From Sphingomonas trueperi (lineage in GTDB: Bacteria; Pseudomonadota; Alphaproteobacteria; Sphingomonadales; Sphingomonadaceae), in NCBI RefSeq assembly GCF_011927635.1, contig NZ_JAATJB010000007.1:124001-188000 (forward strand): 64,000 nucleotides of DNA. The letters are read 5' to 3'. Both the position numbers and the translations under genes were made by a program. Shown here in pieces: positions 1 to 9,478 of the stretch (within the stretch, counting starts at the first letter, position 1; every line of letters starts with the position of its first letter). Under the pieces are notes generated by a model that was given only the letters and a program-made list of their open reading frames with translations, was not told the DNA's origin and ran no database searches.

Positions 1-2112
1 CATGCACTGGATCTCGAAGTGAATCACCGCCGGACGGCAGCCATGGTCGAGCACGTCGTCGATGATCGCCTTGTCCATGCCTTCGGCGTCGATCACCAGG
101 ATCTCCGGCATGCGGCCTTCCACCTGCGCGGCCAGCGCGTCGAAGCCGGTCACCGGCACGGTGACGCGTTCGATGCAGCTCTGGATGCGGCGCGTCGTCT
201 CCGCATCGATGGTGAGGCCGCCGATCGCATTCTTGTCGTCATAGACGGACGAAATGCCGAGCACCCAGCGCGGCAGGCCCGCCGCTGCCGCCTTGTCCGG
301 GTTGATCGCGTTGAGCACCAGCGGCTTTCCGTCGGCGCTATAGGCCTGCTGCAGCAGCACGGCGTTGCGGTTGTTGGCATAGCCGCGTTCGAGCATGCCG
401 AACATGTACGGGTTGGGCTCGAGCAGCAGCGCGGGCGGATCGTAATTGACCATCGCCGAGCGCAGCGGATCGACGAGGACGCCGTCCGCCGCGCCGATCT
501 GCCACACCATGCGATCGCGGTCCTGGTCGAGCAGCCAGTGGACGATCTTGTCGAATGCGAAGGCCGGGCGGTCCGCCGGCGCCACCGTCAGGCTGCCGCC
601 GAGAAACTGCGCCGCCTCGGCGGCCATGGCGCGCGAATCGGCCATGACCTTGAGCACGACCTGGAGATTCGCGGCCCATTCGTCGTCGAAGCCTTCCAGG
701 ATGCCGGCCGCGTCCACCAGGTCGCCCCTGGCGAGCAGGTCGAGCGCCTTGCCCTTCTTCTGCTCGGGCGGCAGCCAGGCACCGCCCCACACATGGATGC
801 CCAGCGTCTCGCCGAGGTCCTTGCGGCGGATCGAGGACAAGGGGGCATCGTACAGATAGGGGTAGAAGCTTGCCGGCGGCAGCCGCCGATGCGCGTGCTT
901 CGCCAGATAGCTGCCGAACAGCCAGGGGCCGGTCGTGACGTTCGGGCGCGATTCATCGGGCTCGGCGGCGAGGATATGGTCGATCAGGTCGCGGAAGATC
1001 GGATGCCCCGCCGGCGCGCCGATGAAGCCGATCGAGCAATATTCGGTGGCATCGGTCTCGTTGCAGACGGTGAGTTCGCGGCACAGCGCCGCCGGCTCGA
1101 AATGCGCATAGGGCATGATGTCGCAATCGAGATAGATGCCGCCATGCGTGTAGAGGATCTCGTAGCGCGCGAGATCGGCGCGCGAGACATGGCTGGCGAA
1201 ACGATCGAGCGCCGGCCGCGACAGCGTCAGCTCGTCGAGATCGCGGTCGGTCCAGGTGCGGAATGCGCAGTCGGGGAACTGGCGCTGCCAGGCTTGCCAA
1301 TAGGCTTCGTAGGAGTCCGGAATCGGCCGCGTGCCGAACCAGATCCGGTGGAAGACAGTGGGCGCGTTCGGCGCGCCGCCCAGAGCGGGAACGGGGTTCG
1401 GGCGCACCGCGGCTGCCGGGACCGGCTTGCGGTCGACCGGGGCTGCGACCGGGGCCGGCTCCGGGGCTTGCCCGGTCACCACCTGCTGGTGCAGCTGGTC
1501 ATAGATGTCCAGCGTGCTGCCCCATAGCTGCTCGGCATAGACCGGCCCGGGGCCCTCATATTTCACGCCGGAGAAATGCTCGGGGATGAAATAGTGGCTC
1601 GGGTAGATGCGCAAGCCGTGATAGCGATATTCGCGATAAGAGTCGGTGAGACGCTTCGGGCCGACGCTTTCCCACGCCATCCGGTCGACCACCGTCGGCT
1701 CCTGATAGATGTCGCCGATGATCTGCGCGACGAACGGGTTCTTCGGCTGCGCGGCGAAATAGCCCGCGGCGATCAGCCCGGGCCGCGTCATTTCGTTTTC
1801 CCAGCAGGCGAAGGCCTCGCAGTCGAGCAGATGGTCGTCGAGCGGGCGTACGCACACGCTGTCGGCATCGACGACGAAGCCGCCATGCTCGTACACGATT
1901 TCCCACCGCATCATGTCGGCGACGCCGTTCAGCTCGCGCTCGGACATCTCGCTCATGTGGCGGCCGTTGATCCAGCCGCGCTGCTGCAGCGACTCATTGC
2001 CCCAGATCCTGATCTCCCAGCCGGGATTGCGGGTGCGCCAGGTGTCGATGCAATTGTCCGGCCGCTTGGTTTCGTCCCCCACCCAGATGAAATGCAGAAT
2101 CTTGGGTATCAT
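1..2112 (-). CDS. Two-glycosyltransferase plus FkbM methyltransferase fusion protein (3' end outside window)
   Basis: One open frame of 704 codons runs from ATG at 2112 to the left edge with no stop, so the C-terminus is missing. It starts MIPKILHFIWVG, typical of the DXD sugar-binding glycosyltransferase family (Gly_transf_sug, GT32-like), with a DAD motif near residue 82. A Pro/Ala-rich linker follows at about residues 214-256. A second copy of the fold then starts VFHRIWFGTRPIP, with YLDCD near residue 327. From about residue 480 the protein resembles FkbM-type SAM methyltransferases, with MVWQIGAADG near residue 535. I infer that it adds sugars and a methyl group to a surface glycan. The acceptor cannot be told from the sequence. 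The residues expected of each family are present, so all three domains could be active. Confidence 0.85.
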   Translation of the reverse strand, partial: MIPKILHFIWVGDETKRPDNCIDTWRTRNPGWEIRIWGNESLQQRGWINGRHMSEMSERELNGVADMMRWEIVYEHGGFVVDADSVCVRPLDDHLLDCEAFACWENEMTRPGLIAAGYFAAQPKNPFVAQIIGDIYQEPTVVDRMAWESVGPKRLTDSYREYRYHGLRIYPSHYFIPEHFSGVKYEGPGPVYAEQLWGSTLDIYDQLHQQVVTGQAPEPAPVAAPVDRKPVPAAAVRPNPVPALGGAPNAPTVFHRIWFGTRPIPDSYEAYWQAWQRQFPDCAFRTWTDRDLDELTLSRPALDRFASHVSRADLARYEILYTHGGIYLDCDIMPYAHFEPAALCRELTVCNETDATEYCSIGFIGAPAGHPIFRDLIDHILAAEPDESRPNVTTGPWLFGSYLAKHAHRRLPPASFYPYLYDAPLSSIRRKDLGETLGIHVWGGAWLPPEQKKGKALDLLARGDLVDAAGILEGFDDEWAANLQVVLKVMADSRAMAAEAAQFLGGSLTVAPADRPAFAFDKIVHWLLDQDRDRMVWQIGAADGVLVDPLRSAMVNYDPPALLLEPNPYMFGMLERGYANNRNAVLLQQAYSADGKPLVLNAINPDKAAAAGLPRWVLGISSVYDDKNAIGGLTIDAETTRRIQSCIERVTVPVTGFDALAAQVEGRMPEILVIDAEGMDKAIIDDVLDHGCRPAVIHFEIQCM

Positions 2113-2328
2113 GCAGCAGTCCTTCGATCCGATGGCCGTCGCGCGCGCAGCGTGTCCGTCCCCAATTCCCAGCGGCACGGGCGCGCGGAGGCCGTGGCCG
2201 CGCACGTCCGGAAGCATGGAGTAGCTGTAGGTCTTATAGACGCGGGGCACCGCCAGGGTCGGCCCGGATGAAGACTTGATTCAGCATAGTCACTAACCGC
2301 GCGCCGCTCGGACCGCGACTGCGGCGCC

Positions 2329-3102
2329 TCAGCGCTTTCCCGGATCCACCCGGTCCGCCAGCCGCGCGACTGCGGCGGCGTGGATGCCCTGCGTCGTCGC
2401 CAGCACGCCGTACGCCTCGCCCGCGGGGGTGTTGAAGCCCAGCGCCTGGCCCAGTGCATCGGTGACCGCCGCACCCGCCTCGCGGGCGAGCAGCACCGCG
2501 GCGGCGATGTCCCATTCATGCCCCCAGCGCAGCGTCGCGACGAGGTCGGCCTCGCCCGCCGCGACCATCGCGATGCGCAGCGCGATCGAATTGGGCTTGG
2601 GCACCGCTACCAGGTCGCGGTCGACCCTGGGGAGCTGGTCCGCCGGCACCCGCGCGCCGGGGAGCTCCGCGCGTTCGGCGGCCCGCAAGGCCATGCCGTT
2701 GCGCCATGCCCCCGCTCCGGCCCGCGCCGTCCACACCTCGCCGCGCGCCGGTGCGTCGAGCACGCCGATCACCGGCTGGCCGTTCTCCACCAGCGCGATC
2801 GAGACCGCCCAGCCGGGCCGCCCGCGCAGATAATCGCGGGTGCCGTCGATCGGGTCGACCACCCAGAGCCGCGACAAGGCAAGCCGGTCGGCATTGTCCA
2901 CCGTCTCCTCCGAGAGCCAGCCGGCCTCGGGCAGCAGTGCCCCGAGCCGTTCGCGGAGCAGCGCATCGACCTCCAGATCGACGGCGCAAACCGGGTTGCC
3001 CGGCCCCTTCTCCCAGCGCGCGAAATCGCTCTGCCAGCGCGCCATCGCGTGCCGGCCCGCCTCGGCGGCGATCGCCGCGACCTCGGCGGCCAGCTCAGGC
3101 AC
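2329..3102 (-). CDS. Inositol monophosphatase family protein (CysQ/SuhB-like)
   Basis: This 257-aa protein belongs to the Mg2+-dependent inositol monophosphatase / 3'(2'),5'-bisphosphate nucleotidase superfamily. The metal-binding signatures are visible: WLSEETVD near residue 62, VVDPIDGTRDY near residue 80, and a C-terminal WDIAAAVLLAREAG. The substrate (inositol phosphate, PAP or other) cannot be fixed from the motifs. The gene overlaps the end-to-start junction of the upstream pmbA-like gene by 8 bp, so the two are probably cotranscribed and translationally coupled. Length is normal for the family. Confidence 0.88.
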   Translation of the reverse strand: MPELAAEVAAIAAEAGRHAMARWQSDFARWEKGPGNPVCAVDLEVDALLRERLGALLPEAGWLSEETVDNADRLALSRLWVVDPIDGTRDYLRGRPGWAVSIALVENGQPVIGVLDAPARGEVWTARAGAGAWRNGMALRAAERAELPGARVPADQLPRVDRDLVAVPKPNSIALRIAMVAAGEADLVATLRWGHEWDIAAAVLLAREAGAAVTDALGQALGFNTPAGEAYGVLATTQGIHAAAVARLADRVDPGKR

Positions 3103-4441
3103 CGGCGATCGTCATCCCGTCGATGCGGACCGTCGGCGCGTTGATGCCATAGCGGAACTCGAGGTCGTTGGCAGGCGTCAGCGCCAGGAACATGTCCTTG
3201 AGGTTGCTCGCGATCGTCACTTCGGAAACGGGGACGGTGAGCTCGCCCTTCTCGATCAGGAAGCCCGCCGCGCCGCGGCTGTAATCGCCGGTCACGCCGT
3301 TGACGCCCTGGCCGATCAGCTCGAACACATAGAGGCCATGCTCGATTTCGCCGATCAGCGTCTCGGCGGGCACATGGCCCGCTTCCATATAGAGATTGCT
3401 CGGCGACACGCCGGGCGCGCCGCCGCCGCCGCGCGTGGCATGGCCGGTCGGCTCGAGCCCGAGCTGGCGGGCAGCGGCGCTCTCCAGCAGCCAGGTCTCG
3501 AGCAGCCCCTCGCGGACGATCTGCATCCGACTGACCGGCAGCCCCTCGCCGTCGAAGGCACGCGAGCGCATCCCGCGCGGGCGGTGCGGATCGTCCCAGA
3601 TCGTCACGCCGGGGGCGAAGATCTGGGTGCCCAGTGCATCGAGCAGGAAGCTGGTCTTGCGGGTGATGGCGGCGCCCGAGATCGCCCCCATGAGATGGCC
3701 GAGCAGCCCCGAGGAGACGCGACGATCGAACACCACCGGCATCGCGCCGCTGGCGATCTTGCGCGGGTTCAGCCGCGCCACCGCGCGCTCGCCGGCCAGC
3801 CGCCCGATCGCCTCGGGCGAGTCGAGCATCGCCGCATGGCGGGCCGAGTGGTGCGCATGGTCGCGCTCCATCGCGCCGTCGCTGCCGGCGAGCACGCTGG
3901 CGGAAATGCCGTGGCTCGACTGCGCATAGGCACCGTGGAAGCCGTGGCTGGTGACGAGCGCGAGCTGCACCCGGCTCGCGCCCGCGCCTGCACCCTCGCT
4001 GTTGGTGACGCCCTCTACGCCGCGCGCGGCTTCCTCGGCGGCGAGCGCGCGCGCCTTGAGCGCGGCGGGTTCCACCTCGGCGCCGTCGTCGAGGTCGAGA
4101 TGCGGCGGCAGGCCGTGCATCAGCCGGTCCTCGGGGGCGAGGCCCGCCCATTGGTCCTCGGGCGCCTCGCGCGCCATCGCGACGACGCGCTCGACCAGGG
4201 CGGCGATCGCGTCGCTGCTCAGGTCGCTGGTCGAAACGCTCGCCGAGCGCTTGCCGACGAAGACGCGCAGGTCGAGCTCCTCGGCCTCGGAGCGTTCGAC
4301 ATCCTCCAGCGCCCCCATCCGGACGGAGACGGAAAGCGAGCGGTCGGCGGAGAAGACGGCGTCGGCGGCATCGGCACCGGCACGGCGGGCACGTGCCACC
4401 GCATCGGCGGCGCGCTCCAGGGCCTGATCGTTGTTCAGCAT
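3095..4441 (-). CDS. pmbA: TldD/PmbA family metallopeptidase, PmbA (TldE) type
   Basis: This 448-aa cytoplasmic protein matches PmbA/TldE, the partner of TldD in the TldD/TldE protease known for processing peptide antibiotics and degrading the CcdA antitoxin. The N-terminal part has the family's self-complementary strand region (DLRVFVGKRSASVSTSDL near residue 77), and the C-terminus has the conserved FRYGINAPTVRIDGM. TldE subunits lack the HExxxH zinc site, and none is seen here. No tldD gene is in the window, so the partner must lie elsewhere. It sits 31 bp downstream of ubiA on the same strand and overlaps the next gene by 8 bp. Confidence 0.88.
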   Translation of the reverse strand: MLNNDQALERAADAVARARRAGADAADAVFSADRSLSVSVRMGALEDVERSEAEELDLRVFVGKRSASVSTSDLSSDAIAALVERVVAMAREAPEDQWAGLAPEDRLMHGLPPHLDLDDGAEVEPAALKARALAAEEAARGVEGVTNSEGAGAGASRVQLALVTSHGFHGAYAQSSHGISASVLAGSDGAMERDHAHHSARHAAMLDSPEAIGRLAGERAVARLNPRKIASGAMPVVFDRRVSSGLLGHLMGAISGAAITRKTSFLLDALGTQIFAPGVTIWDDPHRPRGMRSRAFDGEGLPVSRMQIVREGLLETWLLESAAARQLGLEPTGHATRGGGGAPGVSPSNLYMEAGHVPAETLIGEIEHGLYVFELIGQGVNGVTGDYSRGAAGFLIEKGELTVPVSEVTIASNLKDMFLALTPANDLEFRYGINAPTVRIDGMTIAGA

Positions 4442-4472
4442 CCCCGCGACTTAGGGGCGCGGGGGCACAAAA

Positions 4473-5405
4473 TCAAAGTCCGGACATCCCCACGACCGCG
4501 CAGGCGGCGAGCATCAGGAACCCGGCATCGCGATTGGCGCGGAAACGGCGCAGCGCATTGGCCCCGTCGGCGGGCTTGAGCGTGGCGAGCTGCCAGACGA
4601 AATGCACCGCCACCGGCAGCAGCGCGAGCAGCGCCAGCGGATCGGGCCGCACCGTCCACAAGGCCGCCGCCCACAGCGCCACCGCGCCGATATAGAGCAG
4701 CCCCACGCCGCCCCGCACCTGCGCGCCCATCCGCCGCGCCGAGGAACGCACGCCGACGATCGCATCGTCCTCCACGTCCTGCAGCGCGTAGATCGTGTCA
4801 TAGCCGATCACCCACAGGATCGTGCCGGCATAGAGCCACCACTGCGCCCCCTGCCGGCTGGCGAAGGCCGCGACCGGATCGCCCGCGACGAACCCCACCA
4901 CCGCGCCCGATCCGAACACGATGCCGAGGAACGCCTGCGGCCACCAGGTGATGCGCTTCATGAACGGATAGGCGGCGACCACCGGCAGCGTCGCCAGCGA
5001 CCAGAGCTTGGCGGGGGTGGGCATCGCCAGCCACACGGCCAGGCCGATCGCCAGCAAAACGGTGAGCCAGGTCCAGGCCGCGCGCAGCGAGACGGCACCG
5101 CTCGGCAGCGGGCGGCTGCGGGTGCGCTCCACCTGCGCGTCGAGGTCGCGATCGACGATGTCGTTGTAGACGCAGCCCGCGCCGCGCATCGCGATCGCGC
5201 CGAGCAGCATTGCCCCGATCCGCCACCAGCCGCCCTCAGGCAGCCCGGACAGCAGCGCCCCCCAGGCGCAGGGCAGGAACAGCAGCCACCAGCCGATCGG
5301 CCGGTCCAGCCGGGCGAGCAGCGCATAGGGCCGCCAGCCGCTGGGCAGCAGGCCGATGAAGCCGCGATGTTCGGTATCGGGGGTGATGGGGGTGGCGCCG
5401 GTCAT
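4473..5405 (-). CDS. ubiA: 4-hydroxybenzoate octaprenyltransferase UbiA
   Basis: This 310-aa integral membrane prenyltransferase attaches the polyprenyl tail to 4-hydroxybenzoate in ubiquinone synthesis. Both Asp-rich motifs of the UbiA superfamily are present: NDIVDRDLDAQVERTRSRP, and the second one in YALQDVEDDAIVGVRSSA. Several hydrophobic segments are evident. The start at 5405 (MTGATPITPDT) gives the usual family length. The longer open frame upstream runs antisense through the EF-hand gene and is not credible. It shares orientation with the pmbA and IMPase genes downstream. Confidence 0.93.
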   Translation of the reverse strand: MTGATPITPDTEHRGFIGLLPSGWRPYALLARLDRPIGWWLLFLPCAWGALLSGLPEGGWWRIGAMLLGAIAMRGAGCVYNDIVDRDLDAQVERTRSRPLPSGAVSLRAAWTWLTVLLAIGLAVWLAMPTPAKLWSLATLPVVAAYPFMKRITWWPQAFLGIVFGSGAVVGFVAGDPVAAFASRQGAQWWLYAGTILWVIGYDTIYALQDVEDDAIVGVRSSARRMGAQVRGGVGLLYIGAVALWAAALWTVRPDPLALLALLPVAVHFVWQLATLKPADGANALRRFRANRDAGFLMLAACAVVGMSGL

Positions 5406-5513
5406 GCGCCGCCTGCTGCCACAATCCGCCGCCCTCCCCCAGAAATTTTTCGGGCATAATTTCGCGACAATCCGGGCATAGCGGGACGGATGGATTTCAC
5501 CGGGAGGGAAAGA

Positions 5514-6176
5514 ATGCGGGGATTGCTGGTCGCGGGTTGCTTGCTGCTGGTGTCGGGAGTCGCGCAGGCGCAGGACGCGCCACGCCCGCGTGGGCTGTTC
5601 GTCAGCCCGATGGGCGAGCCGTTCCGCGGCACCCCCGACGGCAAGGCGCCGCAGGACGCCTGGTTCGACGGCGCCGACGCCGATCATGACGGCGCGCTGA
5701 CGCTCGACGAGTTCCGCGAGGATGCGATGCGCTGGTTCAAGGTCCTCGACCGCAAGGGCGACGGCGAGATCGACCCCGCCGATATCGAGCGTTACGAGAC
5801 CGTCCTCGCCCCCGAGGCGCGCGGCGGCGGCTTCGAGACCGGCGGCCCGACGATGGGCGACAATGGCGAGGTGAAGGCGGCCGATATCGGCTCCACCCGC
5901 GTGCTGAGCGGCCTCGCCCGCTTCAACTATCTCGGCAGCCCCGAGCCGGTGACCGCCGCGGACACCAGCCTCAACGGCGGCGTCAGCCCGATCGAGTTCA
6001 TGAGCGCCGCCAAGCGCCGCTTCGACCTGCTCGACACCAACCATGACGGCAAGATCACCAAGGCCGAGCTGCCCGAGCTGCGCACCGGATCGATGAAGCG
6101 CCGCGGCGGGCGTGGCGGCGGCGGTCACCGCGGTGGCCATATGGGCGGATCGATGGGCGGCAGCATGGGCGGCTGA
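5514..6176 (+). CDS. Secreted EF-hand calcium-binding protein
   Basis: This 220-aa protein has an N-terminal signal peptide (MRGLLVAGCLLLVSGVAQAQ) and several EF-hand loops. DADHDGALTLDE lies near residue 55, DRKGDGEIDPAD near 79, a degenerate DTSLNGGVSPIE further on, and DTNHDGKITKAE near the C-terminus. It ends in a Gly/His/Met-rich tail (repeated GGSMGG and HRGGHMGG). ATG 5514 is preferred over 5490 because GGAGGG lies 5 nt upstream of it and the signal peptide begins there. The likely role is calcium binding in the periplasm or outside the cell. The Gly-rich tail is low complexity. It is divergent from ubiA. Confidence 0.88.
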   Translation: MRGLLVAGCLLLVSGVAQAQDAPRPRGLFVSPMGEPFRGTPDGKAPQDAWFDGADADHDGALTLDEFREDAMRWFKVLDRKGDGEIDPADIERYETVLAPEARGGGFETGGPTMGDNGEVKAADIGSTRVLSGLARFNYLGSPEPVTAADTSLNGGVSPIEFMSAAKRRFDLLDTNHDGKITKAELPELRTGSMKRRGGRGGGGHRGGHMGGSMGGSMGG

Positions 6177-6179
6177 GCC

Positions 6180-6425
6180 AAACGCCGGCGGAAGCACGGC
6201 TCAGGCAGCGTCCCTCCATCGACATCGCCTTGGTCAGCGCGCCGATCGCGCCGCCGATCCGGGGCTCGGCAGCCACGGGTTCCACGGCCCCATCAGGCTG
6301 CCGCCCGCGTCCACCGCGACGAAGGCGTCGAAGTTGGAGGAAATGCCACGCTGCATGTCGTCATAGCGCGGCTTTTGCTGGTCGGAGAGCTGGTCGCGCT
6401 TCAGGAGAGGCAGGCGCAGGGTCGT
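6180..6425 (-). pseudogene. Remnant of a carboxymuconolactone decarboxylase family gene
   Basis: The minus strand reads LRLPLLKRDQLSDQQKPRYD and then SLMGPWNPWL, the N-terminal pattern of the CMD/AhpD-like family. The frame then breaks near 6266-6272. The next expected block continues in another frame as EPRIGGAIGALTKAMSMEG, which corresponds to the family's EPxFGxPIWDLTKAMS region. One missing base within the CTGCCGAGCCCC stretch would explain the shift. The match ends at about 6180, where the EF-hand gene's 3' end begins on the other strand. The catalytic C-terminal half is therefore gone, and this is a true remnant even if the frameshift were an assembly error. Confidence 0.7.
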
Positions 6426-6511
6426 GCAGCACTTCGAAAGGCGCGGCGGAGATGCGCGCTGCACAAGCCCTAAGGTGCGCGCGCTGCTCCCCCGATCCTA
6501 CCCGAGGATCG

Positions 6512-7627
6512 TCACAGAACGCGCCGCACCCCCGGGATCGCTCGCAACGCGCTGGCAAGCGCGAATGCACAGATACAAGCTGCTGCGGAGACCCCGATGA
6601 ACTTGATCCAAGGCGCAGCGGGGATCGTCGCCGCCCATCGGCTGAGCGCGCCGACGACCGGCGGATGCACGATGAATGCGCCGAACGCATTTGCCGCGAA
6701 CCACCGCGCCACCGGGCCCGAGCGCCGGGCCGGCGCCGCGGCCCAGGCGAACAGCGTCAGGATCACGCCGGTCGCGACGAACGGCTCCCACAGCGCATAG
6801 TAGAGCGCGTTCCAATTCCACCCACCTTCGAAGCCACCGGCGGCGCCGTGCAGGGCGATCACGACGGGCAGCGTCACGATGGCGAGAACCGCGACGGCAA
6901 GCCAGGGCAGGGCCGCACGCATGCCGATCCGCTCCAGAAGCCGGTTCGGCGCAGCAGCGATGCCGGCGAGAAACAACAGGATATAGCCCGGAAAATAGCC
7001 GAGCTGCAGCCACAGCACCTCGTGCCCGACCGGGATGACCAGCCGCACCGCGAAGGCCACCAGACCGATCCCGAGCATCGCCAGCAACAGCGTCCCCGGC
7101 CGCGGCAGTGCTGCCGCCGCTCGCCCGCTCGCCGGAAACGCGCCCGCCCAGCGCAACAGCGCATAGGCATGGGCGAAGATCAGCAGCGCCAGCGCGAACC
7201 AGAGCGGGCCCGGGCCATGCGTCCCGCCCATGATCCCCCGCCCCCACCGCCGCAGCAGATCCTCGCCACTCACGGCGTCGGCGATCGCGACGGTGAGCGG
7301 GAACAGGACGAAGAAGAACGCCAGCAGCGGCAGCCCGAGCCGGATCCCGCGGTCCGCCAGATAGCGGCCGGCGCCCTTCCGGCCGAACGAGGCGGGCGTG
7401 TAATAGCCCGCCAGCAGGAAGAACAGGCCCATGAAATAGGACTGGTTGACCGCGTTGAACATCACCAGCAGCGGGTTCGACGCGTTGGGCTCCTGCCGCC
7501 AGAACCATCCCCCCGACCCGCCATAGACGATTGCGGTGTGGTGCAGGATGACGAGCATCGTCATCAGCACCCGCACCAGATCGATGCCGGCGTTGCGCTG
7601 CGTCGGAGTGGGGTGGGGCGATGCCAT
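6512..7627 (-). CDS. Acyltransferase family 3 (OafA/YrhL-like) membrane protein
   Basis: A multi-spanning membrane protein of about 371 aa. The N-terminus contains RNAGIDLVRVLMTMLVILHH, typical of the acyltransferase-3 family with its conserved His in the first helix. Members transfer acetyl or succinyl groups to sugars or other surface molecules. About ten hydrophobic segments are visible. Starts are possible at GTG 7633 or ATG 7627, and ATG is chosen. The substrate is unknown. It could modify exopolysaccharide or lipid, and no partner gene adjoins it. Confidence 0.87.
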   Translation of the reverse strand: MASPHPTPTQRNAGIDLVRVLMTMLVILHHTAIVYGGSGGWFWRQEPNASNPLLVMFNAVNQSYFMGLFFLLAGYYTPASFGRKGAGRYLADRGIRLGLPLLAFFFVLFPLTVAIADAVSGEDLLRRWGRGIMGGTHGPGPLWFALALLIFAHAYALLRWAGAFPASGRAAAALPRPGTLLLAMLGIGLVAFAVRLVIPVGHEVLWLQLGYFPGYILLFLAGIAAAPNRLLERIGMRAALPWLAVAVLAIVTLPVVIALHGAAGGFEGGWNWNALYYALWEPFVATGVILTLFAWAAAPARRSGPVARWFAANAFGAFIVHPPVVGALSRWAATIPAAPWIKFIGVSAAACICAFALASALRAIPGVRRVL

Positions 7628-7681
7628 CCCCACAATATGAAGCGAATCGTTGCGCTCGCCAACCGAGCTACGGGTGTAGGC

Positions 7682-8305
7682 CTACCCCGCCGCCAGCGCC
7701 GCCCGGATGCCGTCGATCACGAATTGCACCGCCAGCGCCGCGAGCAGCACGCCGAGCAGCCGCGACACCACCGCCTCGATCTTGGCGCCGACGATCCGCA
7801 TGATCGGCCCCGCCGCCAGCAGCGCCAGCACGCACAGCAGCAGCACCGCCAGCATCGCCGAGAGCACCACCGCGGACTGCTCGATCCCCTTGCTCTGCGC
7901 CATCAGCAGCATCACCGAAGCGATCGAGCCCGGTCCGGCGATCATCGGCATCGCCATCGGGAAGATCGAGATGTCGACCGGATCCTCGGCCTTCACCTTC
8001 TCGGCGCGGTCCTCACGGCGTTCGGTGCGCTTCTCGAACACCATTTCCAGCGCGATCAGGAACAGCATGATGCCGCCGGCGATGCGGAAGGCGTTGAGGC
8101 TGATCCCCAACGCATGCAGCAGCGCCTCGCCGAACAGCGCGAAGCCGAGCAGGATGATCGCGGCGACCATCACCGCGCGCACCGCCATCGCGCGGCGATG
8201 CACGGCATTGGTCCCCGCCGTCAGCCCCGCGAAGATCGGCGCGCAGCCGGGCGGGTCGATGATGACGAAGAAGGTGACGAAGGACGAGACGAACAGCTCG
8301 ATCAA
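7682..8305 (-). CDS. MarC family integral membrane protein
   Basis: This 207-aa inner-membrane protein has about six hydrophobic segments and the MarC/UPF0056 pattern: [16 protein letters not shown] near the N-terminus and [18 protein letters not shown] in the middle. The function of the family is not established. No ATG lies near the N-terminus. A TTG at 8305-8303 shares bases with the folD stop codon (TTGA), gives the usual family length and implies translational coupling, so it is taken as the start. A charged loop ([12 protein letters not shown]) precedes the central motif. Confidence 0.85.
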   Translation of the reverse strand: MIELFVSSFVTFFVIIDPPGCAPIFAGLTAGTNAVHRRAMAVRAVMVAAIILLGFALFGEALLHALGISLNAFRIAGGIMLFLIALEMVFEKRTERREDRAEKVKAEDPVDISIFPMAMPMIAGPGSIASVMLLMAQSKGIEQSAVVLSAMLAVLLLCVLALLAAGPIMRIVGAKIEAVVSRLLGVLLAALAVQFVIDGIRAALAAG

Positions 8306-9177
8306 ATTGCGTCTGCCTCGAGCGTTACCCCCGCATTGCGGTGCGCGGCGACCAACGTGTTGCGCAGCAGGCAGGCGATCGTCATCGGGCCGACGCCGCC
8401 CGGCACCGGGGTGATCGCGCCCGCGACGCTCGCCGCGCCGTCGAAGTCGACATCGCCGACCAGGCCATCCTCGGTGCGGTTGATGCCGACGTCGATCACC
8501 GTCGCGCCGGGCTTGAGCCACTCGCCCTTGACGAAGTGGGGGATGCCCACCGCCGCCACGACGATGTCGGCATGGCGGAGATAATGCGGCAGGTTGCGGG
8601 TGCGCGAATGGACGAGGGTCACCGTCGCGCTCGCCTTGGTGAGCAGCGCCGCCATCGGCTTGCCGACGATGTTCGAGCGGCCGATCACCACCGCGTCGAG
8701 GCCGGACAGGCTGCCCAGCTTGTCCTCGAGCAGCATCAGGCAGCCGAGCGGGGTGCAGGGCACGAAGCCCTCCAGGCCCGTCGCGAGGCGACCGGCATTG
8801 ACCGGGTGGAAGCCATCGACATCCTTCTCGGGCGAGATGCGCAGCAGCACTTCCTGCTCGTCGATATGCTTGGGCAGCGGCAGCTGGACGAGGATGCCGT
8901 CCACGCTCGCATCGGCATTGAGCTGGTCGACCAGCGCGAGCAGGTCCGCTTGGGTAGTATCCGCGGGCAGCTTGTGCTCGAAGCTCGCCATCCCGGCCTC
9001 GCGCGTCTGCTTGCCCTTGGAGCGGACATAGACGGCGGACGCCGGGTCTTCGCCCACCAGCACCACGGCAAGGCCGGGCACGCGCCCCGCCGCCGCTTCG
9101 AATGCAGGAACCAGGGTCGCGATGCGGGCGCGCAAGCCCGCGGCAAATGCCTTGCCGTCGATGATCTCAGCCGTCAT
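8302..9177 (-). CDS. folD: Bifunctional methylenetetrahydrofolate dehydrogenase/cyclohydrolase FolD
   Basis: This 291-aa cytoplasmic enzyme interconverts 5,10-methylene- and 10-formyl-tetrahydrofolate using NADP+. Visible family blocks are [14 protein letters not shown] with the catalytic Lys, [42 protein letters not shown] and the C-terminal [16 protein letters not shown]. The start is set at ATG 9177 ([11 protein letters not shown]). It overlaps the end of the DUF167 gene by 11 bp and the TTG start of marC by 4 bp, suggesting an operon from yggT through DUF167 and folD to marC. Confidence 0.95.
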   Translation of the reverse strand: MTAEIIDGKAFAAGLRARIATLVPAFEAAAGRVPGLAVVLVGEDPASAVYVRSKGKQTREAGMASFEHKLPADTTQADLLALVDQLNADASVDGILVQLPLPKHIDEQEVLLRISPEKDVDGFHPVNAGRLATGLEGFVPCTPLGCLMLLEDKLGSLSGLDAVVIGRSNIVGKPMAALLTKASATVTLVHSRTRNLPHYLRHADIVVAAVGIPHFVKGEWLKPGATVIDVGINRTEDGLVGDVDFDGAASVAGAITPVPGGVGPMTIACLLRNTLVAAHRNAGVTLEADAI

Positions 9178-9475
9178 GCCCCTCGCCATAGAGGCTGCGG
9201 GCGATCTGTTCCAGCGCCGTAGCGTCTCCGGCGATCGAAAGTCGCTTGAGCCGCGACGTCTCGCCCGCGATCAGCGTCACGTCGCGCTTGGGAACCCCGA
9301 ACGTCTTGGCGACCAGCGGCACCAGCGCGGCATTGGCGGCGCCCTCCACCGGCGGCGCGGCGAGTCGCGCGGCGAAATGCTCTTGCGTCCCGGCTGCGAG
9401 CACGTCGCGCGACGCCCGGGGCGTCACCCGCACGGCGATCTCGAGTCCTGTGGCGCTAGGCCGCCAGGCCGGCAC
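9167..9475 (-). CDS. DUF167 (YggU) family protein
   Basis: This 102-aa protein has the DUF167/YggU signature: an N-terminal [12 protein letters not shown] and the central [20 protein letters not shown], followed by [19 protein letters not shown]. The family's function is unknown. The start codon is GTG at 9475, 3 bp after the stop of the yggT-like gene. YggT and YggU families are often neighbours, which supports both calls. It overlaps the folD start by 11 bp. Confidence 0.87.
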   Translation of the reverse strand: MPAWRPSATGLEIAVRVTPRASRDVLAAGTQEHFAARLAAPPVEGAANAALVPLVAKTFGVPKRDVTLIAGETSRLKRLSIAGDATALEQIARSLYGEGHDG

Positions 9476-9478
9476 GGC

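Noticed and set aside
19..1527. Plus-strand 502-codon frame at the left edge
   Set aside because: It is antisense to the glycosyltransferase/FkbM frame, is Arg/His/Ala-rich and has no domain pattern; it is a high-GC shadow.
6230..8584. Plus-strand 784-codon frame
   Set aside because: It is antisense to the acyltransferase and MarC genes, and its composition (Arg, His, Gln, Asp repeats) is that of a reverse-frame artefact.
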